DNA from: Owenia fusiformis
Taxonomy: Eukaryota; Annelida; Polychaeta; Sabellida; Oweniidae
Direction of reading: 5' to 3'
Assembly (NCBI GenBank): GCA_903813345.2
Contig: CAIIXF020000006.1
Location: 20,097,936-20,157,935, forward strand
DNA: 60,000 nucleotides
Position numbers and translations under genes: made by a program. This document shows, piece after piece, positions 9,370-19,528 of this stretch. The notes below the pieces were generated by a model. That model was not told where the DNA came from and made no database searches. It saw only the letters and a list, made by a program, of their open reading frames with translations. Position 1 is the stretch's first letter; every line of letters begins with the position of its first letter.

Positions 9370-12142
9370 ATTCCCTTGGTCCAGTGTTGTCGACATTTCC
9401 TCTCATCATCCACTCTTTACCAATCCGCATGAAGTTCATAATAAACCTAAGGGCATAAACTTCAACATCAAAATCCCTACACGCGAAAATAAGGGCACAT
9501 GTATAATATTATGTTCGATCATATGATGTCACTCCTGTAAATCATTGAAAAATATTGAAAAAAAATCACAAAATTCAAGTTCTGGGGTACATATCGCCAT
9601 TTTCGAACGAACTAGCCCATACAATGACTATAACTCTGGGTTCCCTCATACATAACCTTCATCTTGACACTATATTTAACATAGGGTTTGCGTCTCGATT
9701 TTTATATATCACTACGCCAACATAGGGACTCATTTTCAGGTAAAATCCCTGCTTCACCGATGAAAATTAACGAATAAAGTAGTTCCAGTTTACGGGACTA
9801 TATTCTTGCGATTTTTTTCTTAAAATGACATATTTAGAAAGTACTTGGCCTCAGCTTTACATACATACCTCAAATGGCCACATTGCATACACTTAAACCT
9901 ACTATACACACCATTGAGTTGGCATGGCTTCGTTTTTAAAGTATTAAAAAACACTGTCCTACCCGGAAGTGCTATTTACCGGAGTGACACCATATCTAAT
10001 ATACACGTTCCACCCAAGGAGGATTGGCTCCCAGAGTGCAACATCGATATTCTGTCCCATATATGGGCATGTCGTGCTACAAAATTTGAATTCCAACAGC
10101 CGCCATTTTGTTCACTTCAGCATTTGAATCGTGAATTTTGGTCTTATTTCCTAACGAAAAATTCCAAAACTCACAGGAAATGATCGAGATATTGGTTCGA
10201 ATCTTTTGAACTGTTTATTTTGAATTTATAATCGGTTATAATTTCAGAAAATAACGACATCTCGGCGTTTTCATTGTTGGAAAATATCGACTTCGATTCT
10301 GGGAGCCAATCCTCCTTGCGTTCCACCGGAAGTCCCCTTTCGGACAAAGTAAAACCAGCTGATCGTTTATATCTGGCGATTTTAACAACTTTATCAAGGT
10401 AAAAACCTAACTCCCATGCAATGCATTGCATGTCTCGAAATAGATTAAAGTTATAATTTTATTATAACTTATCAAATATATATTCTTTTACGTTCCCCAA
10501 TCATTATCTTATTGTAATAGTTCAAAAAAAGTGAAATATAAGAAGAAATATCCGCGTAAAGGATTTTGAGTTTAATACGGATGAATCCAACCAATTGAAT
10601 TGTTTGAATTTTACAATCACGCGGCGCGAGCTCACAAATGCATATCAAGTATTTCAAGATATCTAACTAATTAACACGTGAAATTGCATTTAAGAAAATA
10701 TAAATAACTGATGGGTATACCTAATGTGTATATAGAGAGAGCCATCGGGGTTAAAAATATCACATTCTCCAAACGCAGATAGGAAAGAGCCTCTGCCGAA
10801 CACTGTGTGGGTGACTGAGACTATCCGGAGACCCTTCCCAGAAAAACCATCGTAGTATTTTGTGATTGCTGAAAATTTAATCTCGGCAGTTTATAAATGA
10901 ATGCTAGAGTTCCCACCAATGCAAGCAGTTGGGTGTTTTTACCGATATATATCATACCCTTCTGTGTTTTTTCCGTGAATTATTTTTAATTGTTAAGCCT
11001 AATAATTGAGATTTGACTTTTTATTCCATGACATGACATTTAATGAAGGATATCACCATCCGGATCACCACATGCAGACGGATCGCCTAAAATTACATTA
11101 TTATGATGCAAGACTCGACATTCAACAAGAAACTAGAAACATTTGTCACCAATGCTAGCAAATTATTTTTTGCTGCTTAATAAAATTAATGGTGAGTGAC
11201 AGTCACATTAAGTTCTACAAGTATGAGAATAGCATGACGTTCTGATATTTCAAGATAACTCGTTTGAAAAGTGATGGCGGTGATTCAAATTACGATGTAA
11301 AGATAAAACTGCAATGAAATATTTGTAGATATCTTTGAAAAACTAAGAAATATATATATACATCACATATCGAATTTTTCAGAATAGAATATGTAGAAAT
11401 AGTAAGGCTAGCTTGTGTACTTCAAGGTAAGAAAGTTACATTATACTTATGTCCGATCATAAGTTCGAATAATAGTTGTGCTTCAAATATTAATTGTATG
11501 ACATACATGTCAGACCAATATTATTGCTACCAGGGGAATTGGACCTGCACGCCTTACTATACATATCTTTCTGTTTTTAAAAATTCGATATGTGATATAT
11601 ATTTCTTAGTTTTTCAAATATCTATGTCGAGTCATGCATCCTTGAGATAGACTTGCTTTCTTATTCGCTCGGTCGCTCGCTCACTATTTGATATGCTCAC
11701 ATTTAAATTACATCTAAATTTAAATCTATTTTTTAGTATTTAACGTATAAATTATACAAAAACATTTTCAATTAAGATGCATGGTACCTGCTTTTCCGAT
11801 GGTAATGTTGCCATCATTGGGAAGTAAGATCCCATCGTCCGTCCACATTTCAACAATGTCATCAAATTTGCCAGCATTGAAGTAATCATCGAACTGAATG
11901 AGTCTATTGACTATTGCCTTTACCCCTATATTATTAATTTGAATACATGTTTTACAAAATACAGGTAAGAGTATGGCCATATTAGGTCCGAGGGGACAAG
12001 CTAATCATTTATAATTAATAAACTAATTTTCTATCATTAATTTAAAAACAACTTCAGACTTACTTTTATCTTTTACTGCGTCACCAAAGAATGGCATTTT
12101 TGATATTAATATGACAAAAATGACTAGTTTAAATCCTGCCAT
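9368..12142 (-). CDS. SnoaL/NTF2-like small secreted protein, copy A
   Basis: Four exons on the minus strand: 12064-12142, 11788-11925, 10721-10868 and 9368-9446. Splice sites are GT-AG and phases 1, 1, 2 join into 147 codons plus stop. Exon 1 is essentially a signal peptide (MAGFKLVIFVILISK, then FFGDA). Exon 2 carries FDDYFNAGKFDDIVEMWTDD and LLPNDGNITIGKA, exon 3 FGRGSFLSAFGECDIF, and exon 4 RIGKEWMMRGNVDNTGPRE. Order and length fit the SnoaL-like/DUF4440 branch of the NTF2 fold (a helix with W-x-D-D-G, a G-K loop, then strands ending in K-x-W-x-I), but no catalytic residue can be named. It is probably exported; the ligand is unknown. Introns 2 and 3 hold inverted repeats. It is the best preserved copy along with C. 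Confidence 0.75.
10014..10320. repeat. Inverted repeat in copy A intron 3
   Basis: AAGGAGGATTGGCTCCCAGA at about 10015-10036 is matched by its reverse complement at about 10296-10317, with a weaker continuation inward (CATCGATATT against AATATCGACTTCGAT). About 260 bases separate the arms. It looks like a small foldback element. Confidence 0.65.
11327..11623. repeat. Foldback element in copy A intron 2
   Basis: Arms of about 50 bases: AGATATCTTTGAAAAACTAA at 11327 onward is mirrored by a right arm ending TTAGTTTTTCAAATATCT at 11623, with few mismatches. The spacer is about 200 bases with no coding content. Confidence 0.75.
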
Positions 12143-12181
12143 GTTTTAATTTTTCTTCCTTTTAAACTATTGAATGTCGTT

Positions 12182-12215
12182 GCATGAATAAAATTGGTCC
12201 TCGCGTATGTTACAT
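12182..12215 (-). promoter_or_regulatory. Conserved upstream block of copy A
   Basis: Just upstream of the copy A start, the minus strand reads a YACGCG core followed by GGACCAATTTTATTCAT. Similar blocks occur at the same place in B (15941-15980, with a TTTATAAAG TATA-like run) and C (28971-29003, with CTTTATAAAAAT just upstream). Conservation across paralogues in otherwise drifting sequence suggests a core promoter, though recent common descent alone could explain it. Confidence 0.4.
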
Positions 12216-12789
12216 AATATTTAAAGATATACCTATTTAAACATCAGATCGATTATGAAATGATATAATGATCGTTACAAAACAATATATAACTAGTTAT
12301 GTCTAAACGGTGTCACGCTTGGATTCATCCGCATCGAAAGCAACAAAACTATTTTGAACCACGCCATATTCACTTACTGCCTTTACCCCTATCAATCAAA
12401 AATTGAAATAATGCATTTTTAATTATTTACATGATACGCTCATTACTGATATCCATTGGGTTGGTTATTGTTGTAAACTAGTAGGGATATGTATGATTAG
12501 TATAAGAACTTGATATGGAAAAAACAAACAAATGTTTCTACTGATTCGATAATATATTTTAAGATATCTTATGCCCGTTCAACATATAAGAGTTATGCAC
12601 TGAGAGGTTTTGGATACAGGGTTTATCCCAAGGGATCCCGATTGATCGATATTTTCGATGAAATTTGAAAATACATTTCAGGTTTCCAAAATCTCGATAT
12701 TTTCGAACACTTCTATGATAATTTCAAACTTGGCAAAATTGATGCCATTCAATATTTTCGGTATTATACACGGTATAGCTTGCAAAATG
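12216..12789. other. Upstream duplicated flank of copy A
   Basis: No gene. Segments near 12257, 12300-12370 and 12425-12600 resemble DNA upstream of copy B near 17010, 17255-17320 and 18199-18370, so the duplicated unit includes several hundred bases of 5' flank. Confidence 0.55.
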
Positions 12790-13075
12790 TTTGGGGTTTG
12801 GAGTTGGGGTTCAGGGTTAGGATTTGGGTTTAAGGTTAAGGTTTATGGTTAGGGGTTATGGTCAAAGTTAGGATTTAGTTTAAAGGCTTGGATTTAAGGT
12901 TAGGGTTAAGGGTTAAAGTTAGGGTTAGGTTGAGGGCTTAAGGTTACCGTAAGGGTTAGGGTTTAGGATTTAGGGTGAGGTTGGGGTTAAGGTTAAGGCC
13001 TAAAGTTAGGGTTAGGGCTGAGGATTAAGGGTTGGGGGTTGGGGCTTATGATTTGGGATTTAGGTGATATTTAGA
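12790..13075 (+). repeat. Degenerate telomere-like GGTTAGGGTT tract
   Basis: About 280 bases are dominated by GGGTTAGGGTTTAGG-like runs with many single-base changes (GGGTTAAGG, GGTTTAGG, AGGGTTAGG). This resembles an interstitial telomeric-type or G-rich satellite tract; it is not the pure TTAGGG repeat of animal telomeres. Confidence 0.7.
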
Positions 13076-13559
13076 CTCGAACTTATCGAAATAATCGAAA
13101 AACATTTTGCGTTTTATGTTGAATTAGTCCATGACTTATATCTCATATTGATTAATAAATAAATTACAATATGGTATGCATCATACATAACATGTCTCTC
13201 TTACTATATGTATAAAATGTCGATCTGGAATTATTTTTTGAGGATTATATATATAATCAATGCATTTTCTAAAAAAGATCGAAATATATAATGTGGACGT
13301 ATTTTTGCCCACCCTGTGCTTGAAGAAAGGTTATTCAAACGTGTCATTCATACAAATATACTGTACTTCTTAATACCTCATTCATATTTCAAGTAGTTAT
13401 TTGTACTATTTTATTGTTGCAATTTATATCATATTGACTATCAATTTATATCTTGTCATTTACATCCATTTAATACGTTAAATCAACATTATTTTGACTT
13501 CATGGACAACAATCTAAAATACATATATGATGGCTTGAACTTTTCCTCAAGCACAAGGC

Positions 13560-13900
13560 GGCCAAAACTTCCTTAGGATGATATTGTAACTGAGTAGCGC
13601 CAAGGCATTGGTCAGATGACCCTTCATTCCCATATACCCCAAACTTGAATACACCTGATTTGTTTTTGTGGGGCTATTTGAAAGTCAGTCTGTACCAAAA
13701 CAATACCCAGAATTGCTGACCTAGAGAAGATAATCATTGCTAAATGTAATGCCAACAACGGCTGAATATGTAAGGGTATTTTGCCATATGAATCTAGCTC
13801 TACCTTGGTGTCAATTGTGGCAAATTGGGGCATGTAATATAAATGATAATAGCTCGTGAACCAGTTGACTGGTTGTATTGGAACCTTCAGGGGCAATTTT
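13560..13900 (+). pseudogene. Decayed mariner/Tc1-type transposase fragment
   Basis: On the plus strand, near 13655-13700, a frame reads PDLFLWGYLKVSLYQNN, closely resembling the D-x-F-L-W-G-Y-L-K motif near the C-terminus of mariner/Tc1 transposases. Upstream and downstream matches are in other frames with stops. It lies between copies A and B. Confidence 0.5.
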
Positions 13901-14136
13901 CATAGAACTGTTCTGTTCTGTTTAGGGGATACATTGCCTTCTTCCCGGTCACCCAGTAGAAAACAATTAACATGGATTTCTTCAAGATTTTGACAGGCAT
14001 AACTAATTGCATGTATATTTCGAAAATGATAAAACAAGATGATGTGGAAATGCATATCATATCATGTTACTTAATTAAATGTACTTAATTTACATTTTCC
14101 ATCACATATATACATTAAATTCATTTGGCTTTTGCT

Positions 14137-15920
14137 TTATTCTCTTGGTCCAGTGTTGTCGACATTTCCTACAATCATCCACTCTTTACCAATTCGCATA
14201 AAGTTCATAATAAACCTAAACGATATAAAGGGCACCCACTACCCACATTACAATTGTCATACCTAATACACATTCTTCATTTCAACTACATCACTGTAAA
14301 CTACAGTACATCACAACAAATTGTAAAAGTCTTTTATGTTTGGCGATGCTACGGGGTTTCCAAAACAGGAGCGAAGAAAAGCTCCAAATGGACACCTCTC
14401 TTCTCCATGCGCAATTGAATATAGAGAGGAGGGGTGCTCACTTGGAGCATGTTTTGGAAGGTATTGTAGTTTTTCACTCAATGAACATATTGACTAATAT
14501 GAATACCTAAGGTGCACAAAAAGGGAGCCATCAGCCTTGTTGATATCACATTCTCCGAACGCAGATAGGAAAGAGCCTCTACCGAACACTGTGTGTGTGA
14601 CTGAGACTAACTGGAAGCCCTTCCCAGAAAAACCATTGTAGAATTTTTTGATGGCTGAAAGTAAGATAAGGCATAATCCATAGCTGGCCGAATTTGGTAA
14701 ATCTAATCTATTTTTGAGATTCCATATATGCAACCTAGATAATGAGGTCTATTCAAACAGCCAATAATGATTCGTAAAAACAGTCCATAATGATGAGTAA
14801 AAACAGCACATGATGATTAGTGAATACATAACTCCACATAACCTAGGTTAATCCAGTAGCCGACAGCCGAAAGTTGCATTCGCGAATACAAGCTTCCTCT
14901 TGAATTATCTAGATCTATTTTCAATATTTAATCCACATTAAATTGAGGTTGATTATGAATTTCAATTGAGTACATTACCTGCTTTTCCAATGGCAATGTT
15001 ACCATCGTTTGGAACTAAGATCGCATCGTCGTCCACATTTCTGCAACCTCATCAAATTTGCCAGCATTGAATAAATCATCGTACTGAATCAATCTCTCCT
15101 CTATTGCTTTTACTCCTATCAATTTTAAATTACACGTTTTACAAGATGTAGGCCAATTATACAGCCTATAAGCTCCCAAAGAGGATAGCCTAATCGATAT
15201 GATACAATATGCTGAAAGAATAAAGCTGTACTTTTACTTTGTGCTCTACATTTCAGAGAAAGTTGGTACCTGTGCCGCGTTGCCATACAAAATAATCGTT
15301 GCTGCCGACTCGTTGCCATATTGCAAAATATGACTGTGCCGCGTTTCCAGCGAGTACAATTTTGTAAGCAGATTGCGAGAAAAGTTTCAATCTTAATTTG
15401 TATGGTACATTCTGTATGCATCAGACCATTGAATGTCAACGTTAAATTTGCTCATAAGCGAAATACCACCCCTAAATTGGAAGTAGAAGACAGTTCAACA
15501 AAATAGGATCGGGAAATCATCATTTGTGTTGACTATTTCTTTACACTGGTCAATGCCTGATCAGGAATTCCTATGAATTTACATACCTTGAGAGATTGTC
15601 CACCGAATGTGAAGCATGAGTTTTCAAAAAATTACCTGTGTTTCGGGGAAATGGAGGACGAAAGTGGTTCCGATAATCGGAGTTGCCTCCATCATGGTCC
15701 GCAACGCGGTGCAGCCTCGTTTTGAACAGCTACGCGTGGCTGTGCCGCGTTACCTATATCCACCTTGATAACGATGTATTGTTAGTCCTATTTATTTTAC
15801 AATAAGTAAATACAATTTATGAATCAATTATTTAAACTTACGTTTCTCTTTGATTGCGTCACAAAGATATTGCACTGCTGATATTATTGTCAATAAAATT
15901 ACCGGTTTAAATCCTGTCAT
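14137..15920 (-). pseudogene. SnoaL/NTF2-like copy B, frameshifted
   Basis: Four exons correspond to those of copy A: 15842-15920 (signal peptide, MTGFKPVILLTIISAVQ), 14979-15115, 14507-14654 and 14137-14215. Splice sites and phases are conserved. Exon 2 is 137 rather than 138 bases: copies A and C read GAAATG-TGG/CAT-AC-x-GA-x-GAT, whereas B lacks one base just after ATGTGGAC (plus strand near 15039), so the frame runs into TAG within five codons. All other exons are open in the expected frame (FGRGSFLSAFGECDI in exon 3, RIGKEWMIVGNVDNTGPRE in exon 4). Either the gene died recently or one base is an assembly error. Intron 1 holds a 600-base segment with three TGTGCCGCGTT motifs. Confidence 0.7.
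15150..15770. other. Copy B intron 1 insert with repeated TGTGCCGCGTT
   Basis: TGTGCCGCGTT occurs near 15271, 15332 and 15740. The segment is longer than intron 1 of copies A and C, so it is probably an insertion. No termini or coding motif were recognised. Confidence 0.4.
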
Positions 15921-16472
15921 GTTTATAATATAAAATTGAATGCCTCTTTATAAATAAAGTTGATCTTGTGCGCGTATGAATCAAACAAGGCCTTGATATT
16001 CACACAGTAGGTTATTATTGAAAAATATTATATAGACCGCACATGACCAATAAATAGAAATCGAAAAATAATATTCTAATACATCCGAGTAAATATTTTA
16101 AACAAATGTATCATTAATCAACACAAGGTTTAAATATCTTGATTAAATCTAAAACTAAACGCAAGTGTAACAAAAAATGAGCCTACCAGGGATCACCCTG
16201 TAGATACTGGCATATCGCATGAGAACGTTTCTAGCTTTAGATGAAATATCACTGAAGAATACACTAAAGAGGGAGATTGGTTCTTGGATGCGCCATATTT
16301 CAAACACACTATGTGATTTCAGTCAATTGTATCAACAAGTAAAAATGTTTAAGACCTATCCACTCCAACTGAATTTCATGTGAAAATCGTATCCGCATAT
16401 TCTGACAATAATCCAATACATTAGCTAATCACTGCTACCCACCTAATTACACAGACGTATCGTCGGTGTATC

Positions 16473-16503
16473 ATGGCGGAACTTCCTCCGGGACTAGGTT
16501 TCG
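16473..16503 (+). CDS. Candidate distant first coding exon of the PhyH gene
   Basis: ATGGCGGAACTTCC opens a 31-base frame (MAELPPGLGF) ending at a good donor, G|GTAAGA. It leaves phase 1, the phase needed by the exon at 31446-31487 and by PhyH exon 2 at 33855. No other downstream exon fits nearby. If it belongs to PhyH, the first intron is nearly 15 kb and contains SnoaL copy C on the other strand. It could equally be the start of an unrelated or non-functional transcript. Confidence 0.3.
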
Positions 16504-16637
16504 GTAAGATTTTTTTATTTCCCGATTTACACCTACTTATAAGTCACGTTGTGGATAATAATTTGGCTCGAAGTTAAGGAAGATGGTTTTAGGTTTAATA
16601 TGTTAACAAAACACAATTCACGTATTTAGTCCCTCGA

Positions 16638-16711
16638 TTTTCTTACACTGACGAACGACCAATATCAGTGTAATATTGGCAATATTAATGCCGATCGTCA
16701 GTGTAAGAAAA
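16638..16711. repeat. Hairpin with 20-base arms
   Basis: TTTTCTTACACTGACGAACG (16638-16657) is mirrored by 16692-16711 with one mismatch. Inside the loop CCAATAT and ATATTGG form a second stem. Confidence 0.7.
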
Positions 16712-17404
16712 ATTAATAACAGATCATTGAAACTTTGCATACTAATTAAGAATATCAACAACTTCCAGTAAAGTTATTGTGATGATCAAGGATCAACTGA
16801 TAAAGTTATTCAAGGATAATAAAGTACCCCCTGTTATTTTCTATATTAGGGTCAAAACCCCACTTTGGTAACTTTCACCCCGGATACACGTCAGACAAAA
16901 AAATTCTGAAGTATCACATAAAAATACATAAGAAACAAGTAATTTCAATTTGCAATTGTTCACATGTAAAAACATTTTTGTGTCCTAGCTTACTACCTCT
17001 AATTATAAAATGATATAATGACAATGACAAAATAATATATGACGTGTTCATTAAAGGAAAAATCAAGAATCGGGAAGAATGAGGAGTGACACAATTGCAA
17101 GCAACATGTACTGTTGACCTACCAATATATTCCTCACAATTTAATTTGTAATTAATTGTAATTAGCCCAAAACACTCTAAAATTGGAACAATTTTTGTCA
17201 AGAGTTGCTATCAGTATCTTAATAGATCTGATTCTGCCCTGAAGAACATATCTTAACATTATCACGTTTTGATTCATCCGGATTGAAACCAACCAGAACT
17301 ATTTTGAACGATTCCATCACTTATTCATTTGTACCAAAAGGAAAACTCCCTTGGGCAATAAAACAATAAAACACATTATATTACATGTAATATTTATTTT
17401 CTAG
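16712..17404. other. Intergenic; duplicated 5' flank of copy B
   Basis: No gene was recognised. The part from about 17010 resembles the upstream flank of copies A (12257) and C (29048), including an ATGATATAATGAC-like phrase. Confidence 0.45.
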
Positions 17405-18198
17405 AAAGGACCTTATACACCCTCCATTGGGATCTCCCCATGGGAAAAAAATAATTCATCTGATTTTTCAAAACGAGTATTCTGCTTCAATTATTACATT
17501 TATATGCACACTACTATCTTGTTGACCTATATTCAGCACTGTATTGATGTATAGGCCACTTATTAGGGTCATAATTCAATCATGAAGTGTAGAGGCATAG
17601 ATTCCAAACCAGGAAGTATTTTTGTGTCTGTCAAAATCCATTTACATCCTACGCATCCCTGCATCTTATCCAAATATGTTACTACATAATGAAATATAAT
17701 AGTATAATCTTTGGTTTTACAAACTTGTTTGATATTTGATAAGTGTAAAAGTTGTTTTTGGAGCATTTTTCTATAGCCATTTTGTAGGGAAAAAATGATG
17801 AAAAAATGTACAATCTTTTAATTTTAAGTATGACCTGAATCGATTGCAAACTTCATATTTGCACATTTGATGAGATAAACAATTTGTGTCGTATTGTGAA
17901 ATTATTGAGTTTGCAATCGATTCAGGTCATAATGTATTTTTGGTATTTCTGTGATAATCAATGGAAACCAATGACCTCTATTGGGATCTGCTGATATCCT
18001 CATGTTAAGTCAATGGTGCACAGCCCCATGTAAGTCAATACAACCTTACTGAACGAATGATCCCTATCTCAGCTTATGTGTGTCCGAGCACTTTAATATT
18101 TTCCAAAGTATTATATGACATTTTATTCTTCATGTTACACCTACGAATGATTCATTTTGACCATAGGGATATTTGCCAATAATTGCACCTTGTCCTTT
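17405..18198. mobile_element. Dispersed TIR element AAAGGAC, copy 1
   Basis: This 794-bp segment is repeated at 56759-57432 at high identity; copy 2 lacks about 120 internal bases around 17515-17630. Both start AAAGGACC and end GTCCTTT, a 7-bp terminal inverted repeat. A 24-base perfect inverted repeat (TATGACCTGAATCGATTGCA... at 17829-17852 and 17908-17931) lies inside. The related DNA upstream of copy A (about 12420-12430) runs straight through, acting as an empty site. No target duplication or transposase was seen. Confidence 0.75.
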
Positions 18199-19528
18199 AC
18201 ATGATGCGTTTATTAGTATATTGGTTTGATCATTGTTGCATAAACTATTAGGAATACGTATAGTTATCATTGGCATTTAAAGTACTTGATATTGAAAAAC
18301 AAACATATTTTTCTAGATCTACTTTGATTCAACATCAAGATATTTTATGCCAGTTCGAATGGCATATATGGATATCGAGGCAAAACGAGAGATGAAGGCA
18401 TCACAATGATTATCGCAAATCGCCTCATATTTCTAATCCACCTTCACGTGTAAATGAAACTAGGAAGTGTTTATACACAGTGTCGAGTAAATAATGAGGG
18501 TCTATATGTGCATGTCAGATAATAAAAAATGAGTGTACCAGGGAACCAATTCTTTTGATCACTCTGTATACTCACATATATCGCTAAGAATGGTTTTATT
18601 TTGCCAGCTCGTGGTTTAAACTCTTAAAGATTATGCCATAGGTTTCTCCCCTAGACAATCAATGATGTCCTATTGTTATTGCTCATATAATATCTCACAT
18701 ACCATGGATATATCTTGAGATTAACTTTTGGGTATATTATTGCCGAAATATCGGAAATAATCAACAGAACAACCAAACTCCAGAATTAAACACAATCGAT
18801 TCCTCGGCTAGCGAGGGGAATCCCCATTGGGTCACACAAGCGCCCACAAGCGCCTTGAACCAGGCAGCCAGTCAGGTTTATGATAAACAAATTCAACGAC
18901 CAATCAGATAACAGGAGGACCTTCCCGGTATATTCAAACTTCAGATTGAATTAATTTCTTCGAAAATAATTAGATTGGCCAGCACAATCGCAAAATTAAC
19001 ACTGAAAGAGGGGGATTTGGGACTTCTTCTTTGCTTAATAGATGGGTATATACTCGTATGTGGTGAAACTCATTATGCAAAAAAGTCCAGAGGGGTCTTG
19101 ATTGTGTTATCCTATGGACTAGAGCCTCTTTAAATATTCTCCAAAGTATAATTTGACATTGAAATAATTATTGTAAACCCAAAATATTGCCATTATGGAA
19201 TTAAATTTCATAAAATTAATAAATGACCCCATTCACTAAAAATTCGAATTGAGGTGAGATGCACTCTGGTTGCATTTGTATTTGAGATGATTTTTATCAA
19301 AATTATCGCATACAATGACTGTCAATATTGACATGGGTTTTCACAATTCAGGACATCTGAAATTATCTATAAAGTTACTAAATGGTGTAATTGTGACAAC
19401 TCAAAAAAACCTATTATTAACGTTTTAAAAGTAACTTTGAAGCCGTTTTCTTTAGGTTTGCAGACAAGGATTTTATTTACTTTACATGTTCCATCACACC
19501 TGTATATTAATTTCATATGGTTTATTTC
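18199..19528. other. Intergenic, no gene seen
   Basis: The first 170 bases are duplicated flank related to 12425-12600. The rest holds no recognised gene or repeat. Confidence 0.45.

Noticed and set aside
15125-15439. 104-codon minus-strand frame in SnoaL copy B intron 1
   Set aside because: No recognisable domain, and it runs across an inserted repeat segment.
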